From the NCBI RefSeq assembly GCF_014646995.1, contig NZ_BMOI01000019.1, positions 1 to 52,510 on the forward strand: a stretch of 52,510 bases of DNA, given 5' to 3'. Both the position numbers and the translations under genes were made by a program. This document shows, in pieces, positions 22,689-31,783 of the stretch. The stretch is from Curtobacterium luteum. Its GTDB lineage: Bacteria > Actinomycetota > Actinomycetes > Actinomycetales > Microbacteriaceae. The notes below the pieces were generated by a model. That model worked only from the letters and a program-made list of their open reading frames with translations. It searched no databases and was not told the DNA's origin. Each line of letters starts with the position of its first letter. Position 1 is the first letter of the stretch.

Positions 22689-23519
22689 GTGGGACGCAGG
22701 ACCAGGACGATCGCGGTGCTCGGCGCGACGGCGGCCGCGGTGCTGGCGCTGAGCGGCTGCTCGCTGTTCGGCGGTGACGACGCCGTGCCCGTGCCGAACC
22801 GGACCGCTGCGGCGGCACCCGACGGATGGACGGACGGGACGGCCGAGCCGGTGCCGACGCCGACCCCGACGTCCGTGCTGCCGGTCGGCACCGTCGCCGC
22901 GGAGACCGACGTCGTCTCGAAGTCGGGTGACACGAGCCTGCACGTCCGCGTCGTGCAGCGCGCCGAGGGGGTGTTCGCCGCGGAGCTGTCGGACTACCGG
23001 ACGACGAACCCGCAGCCCATGAGCATCGAGTTCCGACACCGCACGGCGCACTGGGGGGACGGGGACGGCGGAGTGGTCCGGGGCAGTGTGGCGTGGGACA
23101 CCGGGGCCGGTCCGCCCGACTCCTACACGTTGGACGCCGGCCCACGACCGGACTACCTCGCGAGCGTCGTCCTCGTCCCGGTCGCAGGGGTCGACCCGTC
23201 GGAGGGGTTCGCCACGGAGCGCCCGTGGATCGGCTCGGTGCTCGCGGTCGGGGCGCTGGACTGGAACATCCCGAACCCGTACCCGCACCTCCGGGTGACC
23301 GTCGGCGAGGCCGGCCCGGGTGCCTACGGGACCGTGCAGGACGTCGACGGCACGCCCACCTGGTACCGGGTGTCCCACGGGGACGAGCTCATCACCGTGT
23401 CGAAGCGGTTCGGCGTGACACCGGAGCAGTTCGAGTGGATGAACCCCTACCTCGAGCTCACCGATGACCGGTGGCTCGCCGAGAACGACGTCCTCAACGT
23501 CTCCCCCGCGAACCGCTGA
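22689..23519 (+). CDS. LysM-domain lipoprotein
   Basis: A 276-aa lipoprotein. The GTG at 22689 follows a GAGGGGGG ribosome site. The signal peptide (GRRTRTIAVLGATAAAVLAL) ends in the lipobox L-S-G-C, with Cys about residue 25 the lipidated residue. A Pro/Thr linker leads to a central beta-rich domain of unknown type (about 75-215). The C-terminal ~50 residues form a LysM peptidoglycan-binding module: YRVSHGDELITVSKRFGVTPEQFEWMNPYL and NDVLNVSP. It would sit on the outer face of the membrane and touch the cell wall. The next gene, RNase H, begins 55 bp later and may share the transcript. Confidence 0.85.
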   Translation: MGRRTRTIAVLGATAAAVLALSGCSLFGGDDAVPVPNRTAAAAPDGWTDGTAEPVPTPTPTSVLPVGTVAAETDVVSKSGDTSLHVRVVQRAEGVFAAELSDYRTTNPQPMSIEFRHRTAHWGDGDGGVVRGSVAWDTGAGPPDSYTLDAGPRPDYLASVVLVPVAGVDPSEGFATERPWIGSVLAVGALDWNIPNPYPHLRVTVGEAGPGAYGTVQDVDGTPTWYRVSHGDELITVSKRFGVTPEQFEWMNPYLELTDDRWLAENDVLNVSPANR

Positions 23520-23574
23520 CGTCTCCGGCCTCCGTTACGGTGGTCCAGCACCCGCACCACCTGGAGGTCCCATC

Positions 23575-24096
23575 GTGACGATCGTCGCCGCCGCAGACGG
23601 CTCCGCCCTCGGCAACCCCGGCCCCGCCGGCTGGGCCTGGTACGTCGACGACGACCGCTGGGCTGCGGGTGGCTGGCCGAAGGCGACGAACAACCAGGGC
23701 GAACTGACCGCGGTGCTGCAGCTGCTCCGCGCGACGAAGGACACCGGCGAACCGCTGCACATCCTGTGCGACAGCCAGTACGCCATCAAGGCGTGCACCG
23801 AGTGGCTCGCGGGCTGGAAGCGCAAGGGCTGGCGGAAGGCCGACGGCAAGCCCGTGCTCAACGTGGAGATCATCAAGGAGCTCGACGCCGAGCTCCAGGG
23901 GCGGAAGGTCACGTTCGAGTGGGTCCGCGGCCACGTCGGCCACGAGATGAACGAGGCGGCCGACGTCCGTGCCCGGGGTGCCGCGACGGCCTACCAGAAC
24001 GGCACCGAGGTCCCCCACGGTCCGGGCTGGCCGGGTGTCGAGGTCACCGAGCCCGAGCCGCTGCCCGAGGCGACCCCGCCCGCGACCCTGTTCTGA
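23575..24096 (+). CDS. Ribonuclease H family protein (RNase HI type)
   Basis: A 173-aa RNase H that cleaves the RNA strand of RNA-DNA hybrids. The four acidic catalytic residues are visible: Asp in AAADGSALGNPGPAGWAW, Glu in NNQGELTAVLQLL, Asp in ILCDSQYAIKACTEWL and Asp in GHVGHEMNEAADVRAR, with the basic substrate-binding loop GWKRKGWRKADGKPV as in E. coli RNase HI. A Pro/Glu-rich tail follows. The GTG at 23575 has GGAGG 7 nt upstream. It overlaps the next gene by one base (TGATG), indicating a shared transcript. Confidence 0.93.
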   Translation: MTIVAAADGSALGNPGPAGWAWYVDDDRWAAGGWPKATNNQGELTAVLQLLRATKDTGEPLHILCDSQYAIKACTEWLAGWKRKGWRKADGKPVLNVEIIKELDAELQGRKVTFEWVRGHVGHEMNEAADVRARGAATAYQNGTEVPHGPGWPGVEVTEPEPLPEATPPATLF

Positions 24097-24662
24097 TGCA
24101 GGAGGCGCGGCACCTGGTCGAGTCCCGCCTCCACGACGGCGAGGAACTCCTCTGGGTGGGCCGGAGCGATCCCGGTCGCATGTTCGTCCACGCCGACCGC
24201 TTCCTGATCCCGTTCGGCGCGCTCTGGACCGGATTCGTGGCGACCGGGCTCGTCGGCGCAGCCATCGGGTCCGCGCATCCCGCGGTGCTCGTGGCGCTGT
24301 CAGCCCTGCTGCTGCTCGGACTGCACGTCCTCGGTGGGCGCTTCCTCGTGAAGCGTAACCGGAAGCGGACGGACGTCTACGCCGTGACCGATCGTCGGGT
24401 GCTCGTGACCAACGGCCGCACCACGCGCGAGACGGACGCACGACGGACCGACTGGTACGTCGACCGCACGGAGGGACACGTGACGGTCGAGTGGGACGAC
24501 ATCAGCCACCTCGACACCCTGTTCCTGAACGGGAGCGAATCGGTCCGGCAGTACGCGAACACCGGTCTCGACCTGACGTCCGGTCGCGGCAACTTCGCGC
24601 TGTACGACGTCGCGGACGCCGACGCCCTGCTCGCCGCACTGCGCACGACCTCCGGCCGCTGA
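24096..24662 (+). CDS. Membrane protein with PH-like C-terminal domain
   Basis: A 188-aa protein whose ATG shares a base with the RNase H stop codon. After an N-terminal soluble stretch (HLVESRLHDGEELLWVGRSD) there are two hydrophobic helices at about 37-57 (LIPFGALWTGFVATGLVGAAIG) and 60-78 (AVLVALSALLLLGLHVLGG). The rest is beta-rich and resembles bacterial PH-type domains: DVYAVTDRRVLVTNGR, VTVEWDDISHLDTLFL and NFALYDVADADALLAALR. The phrase 'Y-AVTDRRVL' is characteristic of bPH-2-like membrane proteins. Function unknown. Confidence 0.75.
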   Translation: MQEARHLVESRLHDGEELLWVGRSDPGRMFVHADRFLIPFGALWTGFVATGLVGAAIGSAHPAVLVALSALLLLGLHVLGGRFLVKRNRKRTDVYAVTDRRVLVTNGRTTRETDARRTDWYVDRTEGHVTVEWDDISHLDTLFLNGSESVRQYANTGLDLTSGRGNFALYDVADADALLAALRTTSGR

Positions 24663-24705
24663 CGTCGGAGCGGTCGCGCGGCCGGAGGTCGGGCCGGGCG
24701 CTGGG

Positions 24706-24957
24706 TCAGTACGTCCCGTCGCGACGGTCCTGCCGGGTGATCTGCTCGCCGGACGCCGGGTCGATCCCGCTCCGTGTGGTCGTCGTGGTGCGGCGACCGC
24801 CGAACGCCACCGCGAGGCTGATGATGAGCAGCACGACGCCGGCAGCCATCAGGATGTAGCCGATCAGTCGGAGGTCGACCCCGGCGACCTGGATGTTCAG
24901 GGCGAACGCCACGATGGCGCCGATCACGATCAGGGCGATGCTCGATCCGATGCGCAT
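24706..24957 (-). CDS. DUF6458-type membrane protein
   Basis: An 83-aa protein with two transmembrane helices: 4-24 (GSSIALIVIGAIVAFALNIQV) and 31-53 (LIGYILMAAGVVLLIISLAVAF), then a basic Thr-rich turn and a polar tail ending DGTY. The opening MRIGSSIALIVIGAI and the 'G-x-ILM-x-AGVV' second helix match the small actinobacterial family DUF6458. The ATG at 24957 has GAGAGG 7 nt upstream. The long frame that continues upstream is an antisense shadow. Role unknown. Confidence 0.85.
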   Translation of the reverse strand: MRIGSSIALIVIGAIVAFALNIQVAGVDLRLIGYILMAAGVVLLIISLAVAFGGRRTTTTTRSGIDPASGEQITRQDRRDGTY

Positions 24958-25061
24958 GGCAGGTCCTCTCGACGGGCCCGCTCGCCGGACGGCGCGCGGG
25001 CTGCCGCCGAACCTACCCGGACGCCCCGGTGGACGTTCCCCGGCACGGACACGGGCCGGCG

Positions 25062-27617
25062 TCAGTCGACGTCCACCTCGGCCCACCCGTCGAACCGGCC
25101 GATCTCGGTCACCCGCACCACGGCCTCGCCGGTCTCGTCGGAGGCGTCGAGGTCGATCGTCGCCGAGAACCCGAAGTCGCGGTCCCCCGACGGGTCGGCG
25201 AACGTCTGCCGAGCGCGCCACGTCCGGGACCCCTCGGACAGCTGCAGGTACTGCATCGACCGGGCGTCGGCGTCGGTGCCGATGGCGTCGTGCTCCTCGT
25301 AGTACTCCTCGAGCACGTCGTCCCACGCGTCGCGCCCGAACCCGGCCGCGCCGTCGAGTGCAGCCAACCCGTCCACGTCGTCGGCGGCGGCGAGCAGCAC
25401 CCGCTGGAACAGGGCGTTGCGGACGAGCACGCGGAAGGCGCGGACGTTCCCGGTGAGCCGCGCGGGCTGCGGCGGCGCGATCTCCTCGTGCTCGGCCTCG
25501 GCGAGCGCGACGTCCCCGTTGAGGAGCGCCTCCCACTCGTCGACGAGCGAGGAGTCGGTCTGCTTGACGACCTCGCCGAGCCACTCGATGAGGTCGTCGA
25601 GCTCGGGGGTGCGCTGTTCCTCGGTGATCGTCTGGCGCATGGTGCGGTAGGCGTCCGACAGGTAGCGGAGGACGAGTCCCTCGGAGCGGGTGAGCTGGTA
25701 GAACCGCACGAAGTCGCCGAAGGTCATGGCGCGTTCGTACATGTCCCGGACGACGGCCTTGGGCGAGAGCTGGAAGTCGAGGACCCACGGCTGTTCGGCG
25801 GCGTAGGCCTCGTAGGCGGCCGTCAGCAGCTCGTCGAGCGGCTTGGGCCAGGTGACCTCCTCGAGCAGCTCCATCCGCTCCTCGTACTCGATGCCCTCGC
25901 GCTTCATGCGGGCGACCTCTTCGCCGCGCTCCTTGAACTGCTGCTGCGCGAGGATCGCCCGCGGGTCGTCGAGGGTCGCCTCGACGATCGACACCATGTC
26001 GAGCGCGTAGGTCGGTGACTCCGGGTCGAGCAGCTCGAACGCGGCGAGGGCGAACGGCGACAGCGGCTGGTTGAGCGCGAAGTTCGGTGCGACGTCGACC
26101 GTCAACCGGTACTCGCCGTCGACCTTCTCGATCACCTGGGCGTTGATGAGCGTCCGCGCGATCGTGAGTGCCCGCCGGGCCATCGCGAGTTGCCGGGCCC
26201 GGGGCTCGTGGTTGTCGAACACGAGCGACCGGACGTCCTCGAAGGGGGAACCGCCGCGCGCCACGACGGAGAGCACCATCGCGTGCGTGATCCGCATGCG
26301 GGACACCATCGGCTCGGGCTCGGCCGCGATGAGCTTCTCGAAGGAGGCCTGCCCCCACGAGACGAACCCGTCCGGGGCCTTCTTGCGCTTGATCTTCCCC
26401 TTCTTCTTGGGGTCGTCCCCGGCCTTCGCGATCGCGCGGGCGTTCTCGATGTCGTGCTCCGGCGCCTCGGCGACGACGTCGCCCTCGGTGTCGTACCCGG
26501 CGCGGCCTGCACGTCCGGCGATCTGGTGGAACTCGCGTGCGGAGAGCTGCCGCATCTTCGTCCCGTCGAACTTCGTCAGGCCGGTGAACAGCACGGCGCG
26601 GATCGGCACGTTGATGCCGACGCCGAGGGTGTCCGTGCCGCAGATGACCGGCAGGAGTCCCCGCTGCGCGAGCTGCTCGACGAGCCTCCGGTACTTCGGC
26701 AGCATGCCCGCGTGGTGGACGCCGATGCCCGCGCGGATGAGCTTGGAGAGGGTCTGCCCGAACCCGGCACTGAAGCGGAAGCCCGCGATGGCCGCGGCGA
26801 TCTCGTCGCGACGCTCGCGACTGGCGACGCGGGCGGAGAGGAGCGCCTGCGCCCGCTCGAGCGCGGCCGCCTGGGCGAAGTGGACGATGTAGACCGGGGC
26901 CTTGCCCTCCTCGAGCAGCCGTTCGACGGTCTCCTGCACGGGCGTCATGACGTACTCGTAGGACAGCGGCACCGGCCGCGAGACGCCGGTCACGCGGGCC
27001 GTCGGCCGTCCGGTCCGTCGGGAGAGGTCGTCGGCGATGGTGGTGACGTCACCGAGCGTGGCGGACATGAGGAGGAACTGCGCCCGCTCCAGCACGAGCA
27101 GCGGGACCTGCCACGCCCACCCGCGGTCGGGGTCGCCGTAGAAGTGGAACTCGTCCATGACGACGACGTCGACCTCGGCGTCGGGGCCCTGCCGGAGCGC
27201 GAGGTTCGCGAGGATCTCGGCCGTGCAGCACACGATCGGGGCGTCCGCGTTGACGCTCGAGTCGCCGGTCACCATGCCGACGTTCTGCGCGCCGAAGAGG
27301 TCGACGAGCTGGAAGAACTTCTCGGAGACGAGGGCCTTGATCGGCGCCGTGTAGTAGCTCCGCTTCCCCTCGGCGAGCGCGGCGAAGTGGGCGCCGGCCG
27401 CGACGAGCGACTTGCCGGTGCCGGTGGGGGTCGACAGGACGACGTTGGCGCCCGACACGAGTTCGATGACCGCCTCGTCCTGCGCCGGGTACAGCGGACG
27501 GCCGCCATCGGCGGCCCACGCGGCGAACGCCTCGTAGACGGCGTCCGGGTCGACGACACCGTCGACCGCCGCCGGCAGGGCGGCGACGAGCGGAGGCTGG
27601 GTGGTGACGTCGGTCAT
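25062..27617 (-). CDS. DEAD/DEAH-box helicase, Ski2-like with DUF3516
   Basis: An 851-aa superfamily-2 RNA helicase-like protein. Motifs: Walker A TPTGTGKSLVAAGAH (about 60-75), motif II DEFHFYGDPDRGW, motif III SATLGD, helicase C domain with GIGVHHAGMLPKYRR, GTDTLGVGINVPIRAV and motif VI QIAGRAGRAGYDTEG. The C-terminal half (about 450-851) is the DUF3516 domain that defines an actinobacterial clade near Ski2/Mtr4-type helicases; it is rich in Glu and aromatic residues (WDDVLEEYYEEHD). It likely unwinds RNA or structured nucleic acid during turnover. The ATG at 27617 follows GGGAGG with 8-nt spacing; the frame upstream to 29135 is shadow. Confidence 0.93.
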   Translation of the reverse strand: MTDVTTQPPLVAALPAAVDGVVDPDAVYEAFAAWAADGGRPLYPAQDEAVIELVSGANVVLSTPTGTGKSLVAAGAHFAALAEGKRSYYTAPIKALVSEKFFQLVDLFGAQNVGMVTGDSSVNADAPIVCCTAEILANLALRQGPDAEVDVVVMDEFHFYGDPDRGWAWQVPLLVLERAQFLLMSATLGDVTTIADDLSRRTGRPTARVTGVSRPVPLSYEYVMTPVQETVERLLEEGKAPVYIVHFAQAAALERAQALLSARVASRERRDEIAAAIAGFRFSAGFGQTLSKLIRAGIGVHHAGMLPKYRRLVEQLAQRGLLPVICGTDTLGVGINVPIRAVLFTGLTKFDGTKMRQLSAREFHQIAGRAGRAGYDTEGDVVAEAPEHDIENARAIAKAGDDPKKKGKIKRKKAPDGFVSWGQASFEKLIAAEPEPMVSRMRITHAMVLSVVARGGSPFEDVRSLVFDNHEPRARQLAMARRALTIARTLINAQVIEKVDGEYRLTVDVAPNFALNQPLSPFALAAFELLDPESPTYALDMVSIVEATLDDPRAILAQQQFKERGEEVARMKREGIEYEERMELLEEVTWPKPLDELLTAAYEAYAAEQPWVLDFQLSPKAVVRDMYERAMTFGDFVRFYQLTRSEGLVLRYLSDAYRTMRQTITEEQRTPELDDLIEWLGEVVKQTDSSLVDEWEALLNGDVALAEAEHEEIAPPQPARLTGNVRAFRVLVRNALFQRVLLAAADDVDGLAALDGAAGFGRDAWDDVLEEYYEEHDAIGTDADARSMQYLQLSEGSRTWRARQTFADPSGDRDFGFSATIDLDASDETGEAVVRVTEIGRFDGWAEVDVD

Positions 27618-27636
27618 GCGTCCATCCTCCCAGGTG

Positions 27637-27690
27637 CGGACGGGGCGGCCGGGAGGCGCGGTGCGGGCCCGCCCTGCGCCTCCAGTCCGG
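27637..27690. repeat. GGGAGGCGCGGTGC-family intergenic repeat
   Basis: GGACGG...GGGAGGCGCGGTGCGGGC followed by CTGCGCCTCCAGTCC; the outer GGAGGCGC/GCGCCTCC arms (27652-27659, 27676-27683) pair. It lies between the divergent helicase and monooxygenase genes, so it is not a terminator for either; this argues that the family is a dispersed element rather than a simple terminator. Confidence 0.6.
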
Positions 27691-27740
27691 ATCGTGCCGA
27701 GCCGCAGACCCTGCTCCATACGCGCGCATAGACTCGCGAC

Positions 27741-28772
27741 ATGCGCGAACTCGGCTTCCTCTCCTTCGTCCCGAACCACGGTGTCACCGCAGGTGCCGCT
27801 GGAGCGCTTGAGGACGGCCTGCGGCTCTTCGCCGCTGCCGAGTCGTTCGGCTACGGCACCGGGTGGGTCCGCGGTCGCCACTTCGAACCGTTCCTGACGA
27901 GCCCGATGACGTTCTTCGCCGCCGCGGCGCAGCGGACGAGCACGATCGGCTTCGGCACCGCGGTCCTCGGCATGCGGTACGAGGACCCGGTCCGGCTCGC
28001 GGAGGACGCCAGCACCGTCGACCTGCTGAGCGGCGGCCGTGTGCAGCTCGGGATCAGCACGGGCATCGCCGGGTACGGGCCGATCCTCGATCCCGTGTTC
28101 GGCGCAGTCGACCGGAGCTTCCGCGACGAGGCCGAGACGCGCGCCGCCCGGCTGCTCGAGGTCCTGCAGGGCGAGCCACTCGGCACGGCCGGGAAGGGCT
28201 ACGAGAGCATCCCTGCCGGAGCGGACCTCGCGCTGCAGCCGCTCAGCCCGGGTCTGCGCGACCGCGTGTGGTGGGGCGGGGGCAGCCTGGGCACCGCGGT
28301 CCGCACCGCCGAGAAAGGCCTGCTGCTGCACTGCTCGACGCTCAACACCGAGGACACGGGCGCCCCGTTCGCCGAGGCGCAGGCGGACCAGATCACCGCC
28401 TACCGGGAGCGCTTCGCCGAGTTGCAGGCCGCCGGCCAGCACACGGGCCGCACGCCGAAGGTCGCGGTCGGGCGCATCGTCGTCCCACTGCTCGACGACC
28501 ACGACCGGGCGGTGCACGAGGAGTTCCTGACCGGCTACGCCTCCGGGATGGACGACGAGGGCCGACCCCACTCCGGCCCGCCCTTCCGCTTCAGCAAGGT
28601 CCTGTCCGGCTCGGTGGCGGAGATCATCGACGCGCTGCTCGCCGACCCGGCCGTGGCGTCGACCGACGAACTCGTGATCACCCTGCCCGCGAACGGCGAT
28701 GCCGCATCGCACGAGCGGATCCTCCGGATCGTCGCCGAGGAGATCGCGCCGGCGCTCCGCACGGCCGACTGA
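27741..28772 (+). CDS. LLM-class flavin-dependent oxidoreductase
   Basis: A 343-aa luciferase-like monooxygenase (TIM barrel). It opens with the typical strand RELGFLSFVPNHG and continues LRLFAAAESFGYGTGWVRGRHFEPFLTSPMTFFAAAAQRTSTIGFGTAVLGMRYEDPVRLAEDASTVDLLSGGR, which contains the F420/FMN-family core signature 'T-x-x-I-x-x-GTAV...R-x-x-P-x-x-x-AE-x-x-x-x-D-x-LS-GR'. GVGISTG-type cofactor loop (LGISTGIAGYG) follows. These enzymes use FMNH2 or F420H2; the substrate is not predictable. A similar gene lies at 41023 (same ending logic, 'STL-x-TEDTG-x-PF' shared), so they are paralogues. It ends before a hairpin-rich convergent gap. Confidence 0.88.
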   Translation: MRELGFLSFVPNHGVTAGAAGALEDGLRLFAAAESFGYGTGWVRGRHFEPFLTSPMTFFAAAAQRTSTIGFGTAVLGMRYEDPVRLAEDASTVDLLSGGRVQLGISTGIAGYGPILDPVFGAVDRSFRDEAETRAARLLEVLQGEPLGTAGKGYESIPAGADLALQPLSPGLRDRVWWGGGSLGTAVRTAEKGLLLHCSTLNTEDTGAPFAEAQADQITAYRERFAELQAAGQHTGRTPKVAVGRIVVPLLDDHDRAVHEEFLTGYASGMDDEGRPHSGPPFRFSKVLSGSVAEIIDALLADPAVASTDELVITLPANGDAASHERILRIVAEEIAPALRTAD

Positions 28773-29276
28773 TCCCGGGCGGCTGTCGTGCGCTGACCGC
28801 GCCGCGGACGCTCGGCCGGAAGGCATCCGGCGGGGCCCGTGTCGGGCTGGTGAGTTCCCCGGGCCCCCGGCCGGATGACCATCCCGTTCCTGATCCGCAC
28901 GGGATGGTCTGCCCATCGTTGCACTCGGCGTCCGGGTTGTCACACCGAGTCTGCGGATTCCGGCCCGACAAGGTGAAGCTTCTTCACCGTCGCGACGCCG
29001 ACCCGACAATCCGTGCGACCCACTCGACCGCGAACGCCGCGACCACGACCACCGCGACGCCCCGGAAGAGCGCCTCGGAACGACGAATGCGTCCCCGCGC
29101 GAGCGCGGGGACGCATCCTGACACACCGGCGTCATCGGGGCTGACCGATCGGATCAGGAGACCGGCTCGCTCACACGTCGACGCCGTTGATGGTGTGTAC
29201 GCGACCGGTAACCAGCCGGAACACGCGGATCCATGTTACTGAACGAGGCGCCGCGTGGTGCGGATTCCGGATGGGG
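28773..29276. other. Convergent intergenic gap with three hairpins
   Basis: No gene is supported here. It contains GACCATCCCGT/ACGGGATGGTC (28877-28909, 11-bp stem), GGTGAAG/CTTCACC with a 3-nt loop (about 28973-28989), and ATGCGTCCCCGCG/CGCGGGGACGCAT (29087-29116, 13-bp stem, loop CGAG). The first and third suit terminators of the flanking convergent genes, although the third is about 160 bp from the glycosidase end. GC content is slightly lower around 28920-29000. Nothing tRNA-like was found. Confidence 0.5.
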
Positions 29277-31751
29277 TCACTGCTCCAGTTCGAGGGTCGC
29301 GGTGCCGGCCACGTCCACGACGGACGCGCCGACGTGCAGCGTGAAGGAGCCGGGCTCGTACGCCCAGGCACCGTCCCAGTGCGCGAACGCCCGCGCCGGG
29401 ACCTCGATCGACACCTCGGTCGAGGCGCCCGCAGCGAGGCGGACCGGTGCGAACCCGACGAGCCAGCGGACCGGCCGGTCGACCATCGACTCCGCCCGCG
29501 AGGCGTACACCTGCACGACGTGCTTGCCGGCGCGGTCGCCCGTGTTCGCGACGGTCGCGGTGACGATCACGGCGTCGCCCTCGCGGACGGTCGGGGTCGC
29601 GGCCACACCGTCGATGCTCCACGTCGTGTAGCCGAGGCCGTGGCCGAACGGGTACGCCGGCTCGGTGCCCGCGCGGAGCCAGGCCCGGTAGCCGATGTGC
29701 ACGCCCTCGTCGTAGGCGACCTCGCCGTCGACCGGGGTGACGTTCGACACCGGAGTGTCCTCGAGCGTCGCCGGCCAGGTGGTGGGGAGTCGTCCGCCGG
29801 GTTCCGCGGCACCGGTCAGCACGTCGGCGAGGGCGTTGCCGTACTCCTGCCCACCGAACCAGGTCAGGAGCACCGCGGCGACGTCGTCCCGCCACGGCAT
29901 CTCGACCGGGGAACCGGAGTTGACGACCACGACGGTGTTCGGGTTCGCGGCGGCCACGGCCCGGACGAGGTCGTCCTGGTGCCCGGGGAGCGCGAGCGAG
30001 TCGCGGTCGTAGCCCTCGGACTCGACCTTGCTGTTCGTGCCGACGACCACCACGGCGACGTCGGCGCCGGCCGCGGTCCGCACGGCCTCCTCGATCAGGA
30101 CGGCCGGGTCGGCGTCGCTCGGCTCGGTGCCGAACTGGTACGCGAGCACCCCGCCGAGCGTCTCGTCCTGCACGACGTCGTACTCGATGCGGATCGCGAG
30201 CTGCTGCCCCGCCTCGACCTCGACGGGCACCGAGCGCGCCGGCGGGTTGAGGAAGGCCGCGCCGAGCTGGTCACCCTCCGAGCCGACGACCTCGTCGAGG
30301 ACGAGCTCGCCGTCGATCCACATCCGGGAGTGCCCGGTGGCCCCGATGCCGATCCGGACCGTGCCGGTCGAGGGTGCGGTGTAGGTCGTCGTGATGTCGA
30401 GCCGGTCGGCCTCACGGGTCGGGGCGTCGCCGCCGAACCAGAACAGCGCGGTGGCCCGGCGGTCCTCGACGTACAGCTCGGCGCCGTCGCGGACGAACGC
30501 GACCCGGGCGCCGGGCGCACCGGTCGACGGGTTCGTGATCGTCGACAGCGGGAACTCCGCGATCCCCTCCTGCACGACCGCACCCATGGCGTAGTCCACC
30601 GAGGCGCCGGGGAACGCGGCGCGGATGCCCTCGACGGGGGTCACCACGTGCGACGGCACGACGGTGGCCGACCCGCCGCCCTGGCTGCGGGCCTGGTCGG
30701 CGTTGTGCCCGATGAGGGCGATGCGGGACACGGCGGCCCGGTCGATCGGCAGGACGCCGGTGTTGCGGACGAGGACCGTGCCCTCGGCCTCGGCCTCACG
30801 GACGAACGCGACACCGTCCTCCACGTGGACGGGCTGCGCGGCGACGGGCTCGAACCCCTCGAGCGCACCGACACGGGCGGCGAGGGTGAGGATGCGGCGG
30901 ACCTTGCGGTCGATCGCGTGCTCGGGCACGGAACCGTCCCGCACGGCGGCGAGCAACGGCCCCTCGCTCCACCACGGGTTCGGCCCGGGCATCGCGACGT
31001 CCTGGGACGCCGTGGCCGCGTCGACCGAGCGCACGCCGGTCCAGTCGGAGACGACGATCCCGTCGAAGCCCCACTCGGAGTTGAGGGGCGTCTCGAGGAG
31101 GTCGTTCTCGGACGCGGTGACACCGTTGATCGCGTTGTACGACGACATGATCGCCCAGGCATGGGCCTCGGTGACGGCCTTCTCGAACGCGAGGAGGTAG
31201 AGCTCGCGGAGCGCCCGGTCGGACACCTCGGTCGAGGCGGTGAAGCGGTCGGTCTCGTAGTCGTTCGCGACGTAGTGCTTCGGGGTCGCGGCGACACCGT
31301 TCTCCTGCACGCCCTCGACGTAGGACGCGGCGAGGACCGCGGTGAGGACCGGGTCCTCGCTGAAGGCCTCGAAGTGGCGGCCGCCGAGGGGCGAGCGGTG
31401 CAGGTTGATGGTCGGTCCGAGGACCACGTCGACGCCCTTGCGCCGGGCCTCGACCGCAGCGGCGGCGCCGTAGCGCTTCGCGATCGCCCGGTCCCAGCTC
31501 GCCGACAGCGCGGTCGCGGACGGGAGGTTGAGCGACGGGTCGCGCTCGTCCCACACCTCGCCACGGACGCCGGAGGGTCCGTCCGACATGAGGATGCGGC
31601 GCAGCCCGATCTTCTCGATCGGCCAGGTCGTCCAGAAGTCACGTCCGGTGAGCAGCTGCACCTTCTCCTCGGTCGTCAGCTGTTCGAGGAGCGCCTCGAT
31701 GCGCTCGGTGAGCGGACGGGAGGCGGTGCTCACGGTCTGCGTTTCGGTCAC
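29277..31751 (-). CDS. Beta-glucosidase-type glycoside hydrolase, family 3
   Basis: An 824-aa GH3 enzyme releasing sugars from beta-glucosides or related glycosides. The (beta/alpha)8 domain spans about 20-300 with KHYVANDYETDR and the nucleophile Asp in GIVVSDWTGVRS. A PA14 domain is inserted in the second domain (about 400-540: VAFVRDGAELYVEDR, DITTTYTAPSTGTVRIGIGATG, MWIDGELVLDE). The alpha/beta sandwich (VAVVVVGTNSKVESEGYDRDSLALPGHQDDLVRAV) and C-terminal fibronectin-III-like domain (about 700-824) complete the family architecture. No signal peptide, so it acts in the cytosol, consistent with uptake by the MFS transporter upstream. Start GTG at 31751 with AAAGGA about 11 nt upstream. Confidence 0.95.
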   Translation of the reverse strand: MTETQTVSTASRPLTERIEALLEQLTTEEKVQLLTGRDFWTTWPIEKIGLRRILMSDGPSGVRGEVWDERDPSLNLPSATALSASWDRAIAKRYGAAAAVEARRKGVDVVLGPTINLHRSPLGGRHFEAFSEDPVLTAVLAASYVEGVQENGVAATPKHYVANDYETDRFTASTEVSDRALRELYLLAFEKAVTEAHAWAIMSSYNAINGVTASENDLLETPLNSEWGFDGIVVSDWTGVRSVDAATASQDVAMPGPNPWWSEGPLLAAVRDGSVPEHAIDRKVRRILTLAARVGALEGFEPVAAQPVHVEDGVAFVREAEAEGTVLVRNTGVLPIDRAAVSRIALIGHNADQARSQGGGSATVVPSHVVTPVEGIRAAFPGASVDYAMGAVVQEGIAEFPLSTITNPSTGAPGARVAFVRDGAELYVEDRRATALFWFGGDAPTREADRLDITTTYTAPSTGTVRIGIGATGHSRMWIDGELVLDEVVGSEGDQLGAAFLNPPARSVPVEVEAGQQLAIRIEYDVVQDETLGGVLAYQFGTEPSDADPAVLIEEAVRTAAGADVAVVVVGTNSKVESEGYDRDSLALPGHQDDLVRAVAAANPNTVVVVNSGSPVEMPWRDDVAAVLLTWFGGQEYGNALADVLTGAAEPGGRLPTTWPATLEDTPVSNVTPVDGEVAYDEGVHIGYRAWLRAGTEPAYPFGHGLGYTTWSIDGVAATPTVREGDAVIVTATVANTGDRAGKHVVQVYASRAESMVDRPVRWLVGFAPVRLAAGASTEVSIEVPARAFAHWDGAWAYEPGSFTLHVGASVVDVAGTATLELEQ

Positions 31752-31783
31752 GATGGGTGGGTCCTTTCGTCGGTCGGCGAGCG

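Noticed and set aside
28678..28971. Minus-strand frame in the convergent gap
   Set aside because: It starts in the gap and runs into the monooxygenase gene in antisense, and is Ser/Arg/Pro-biased with no ribosome site.
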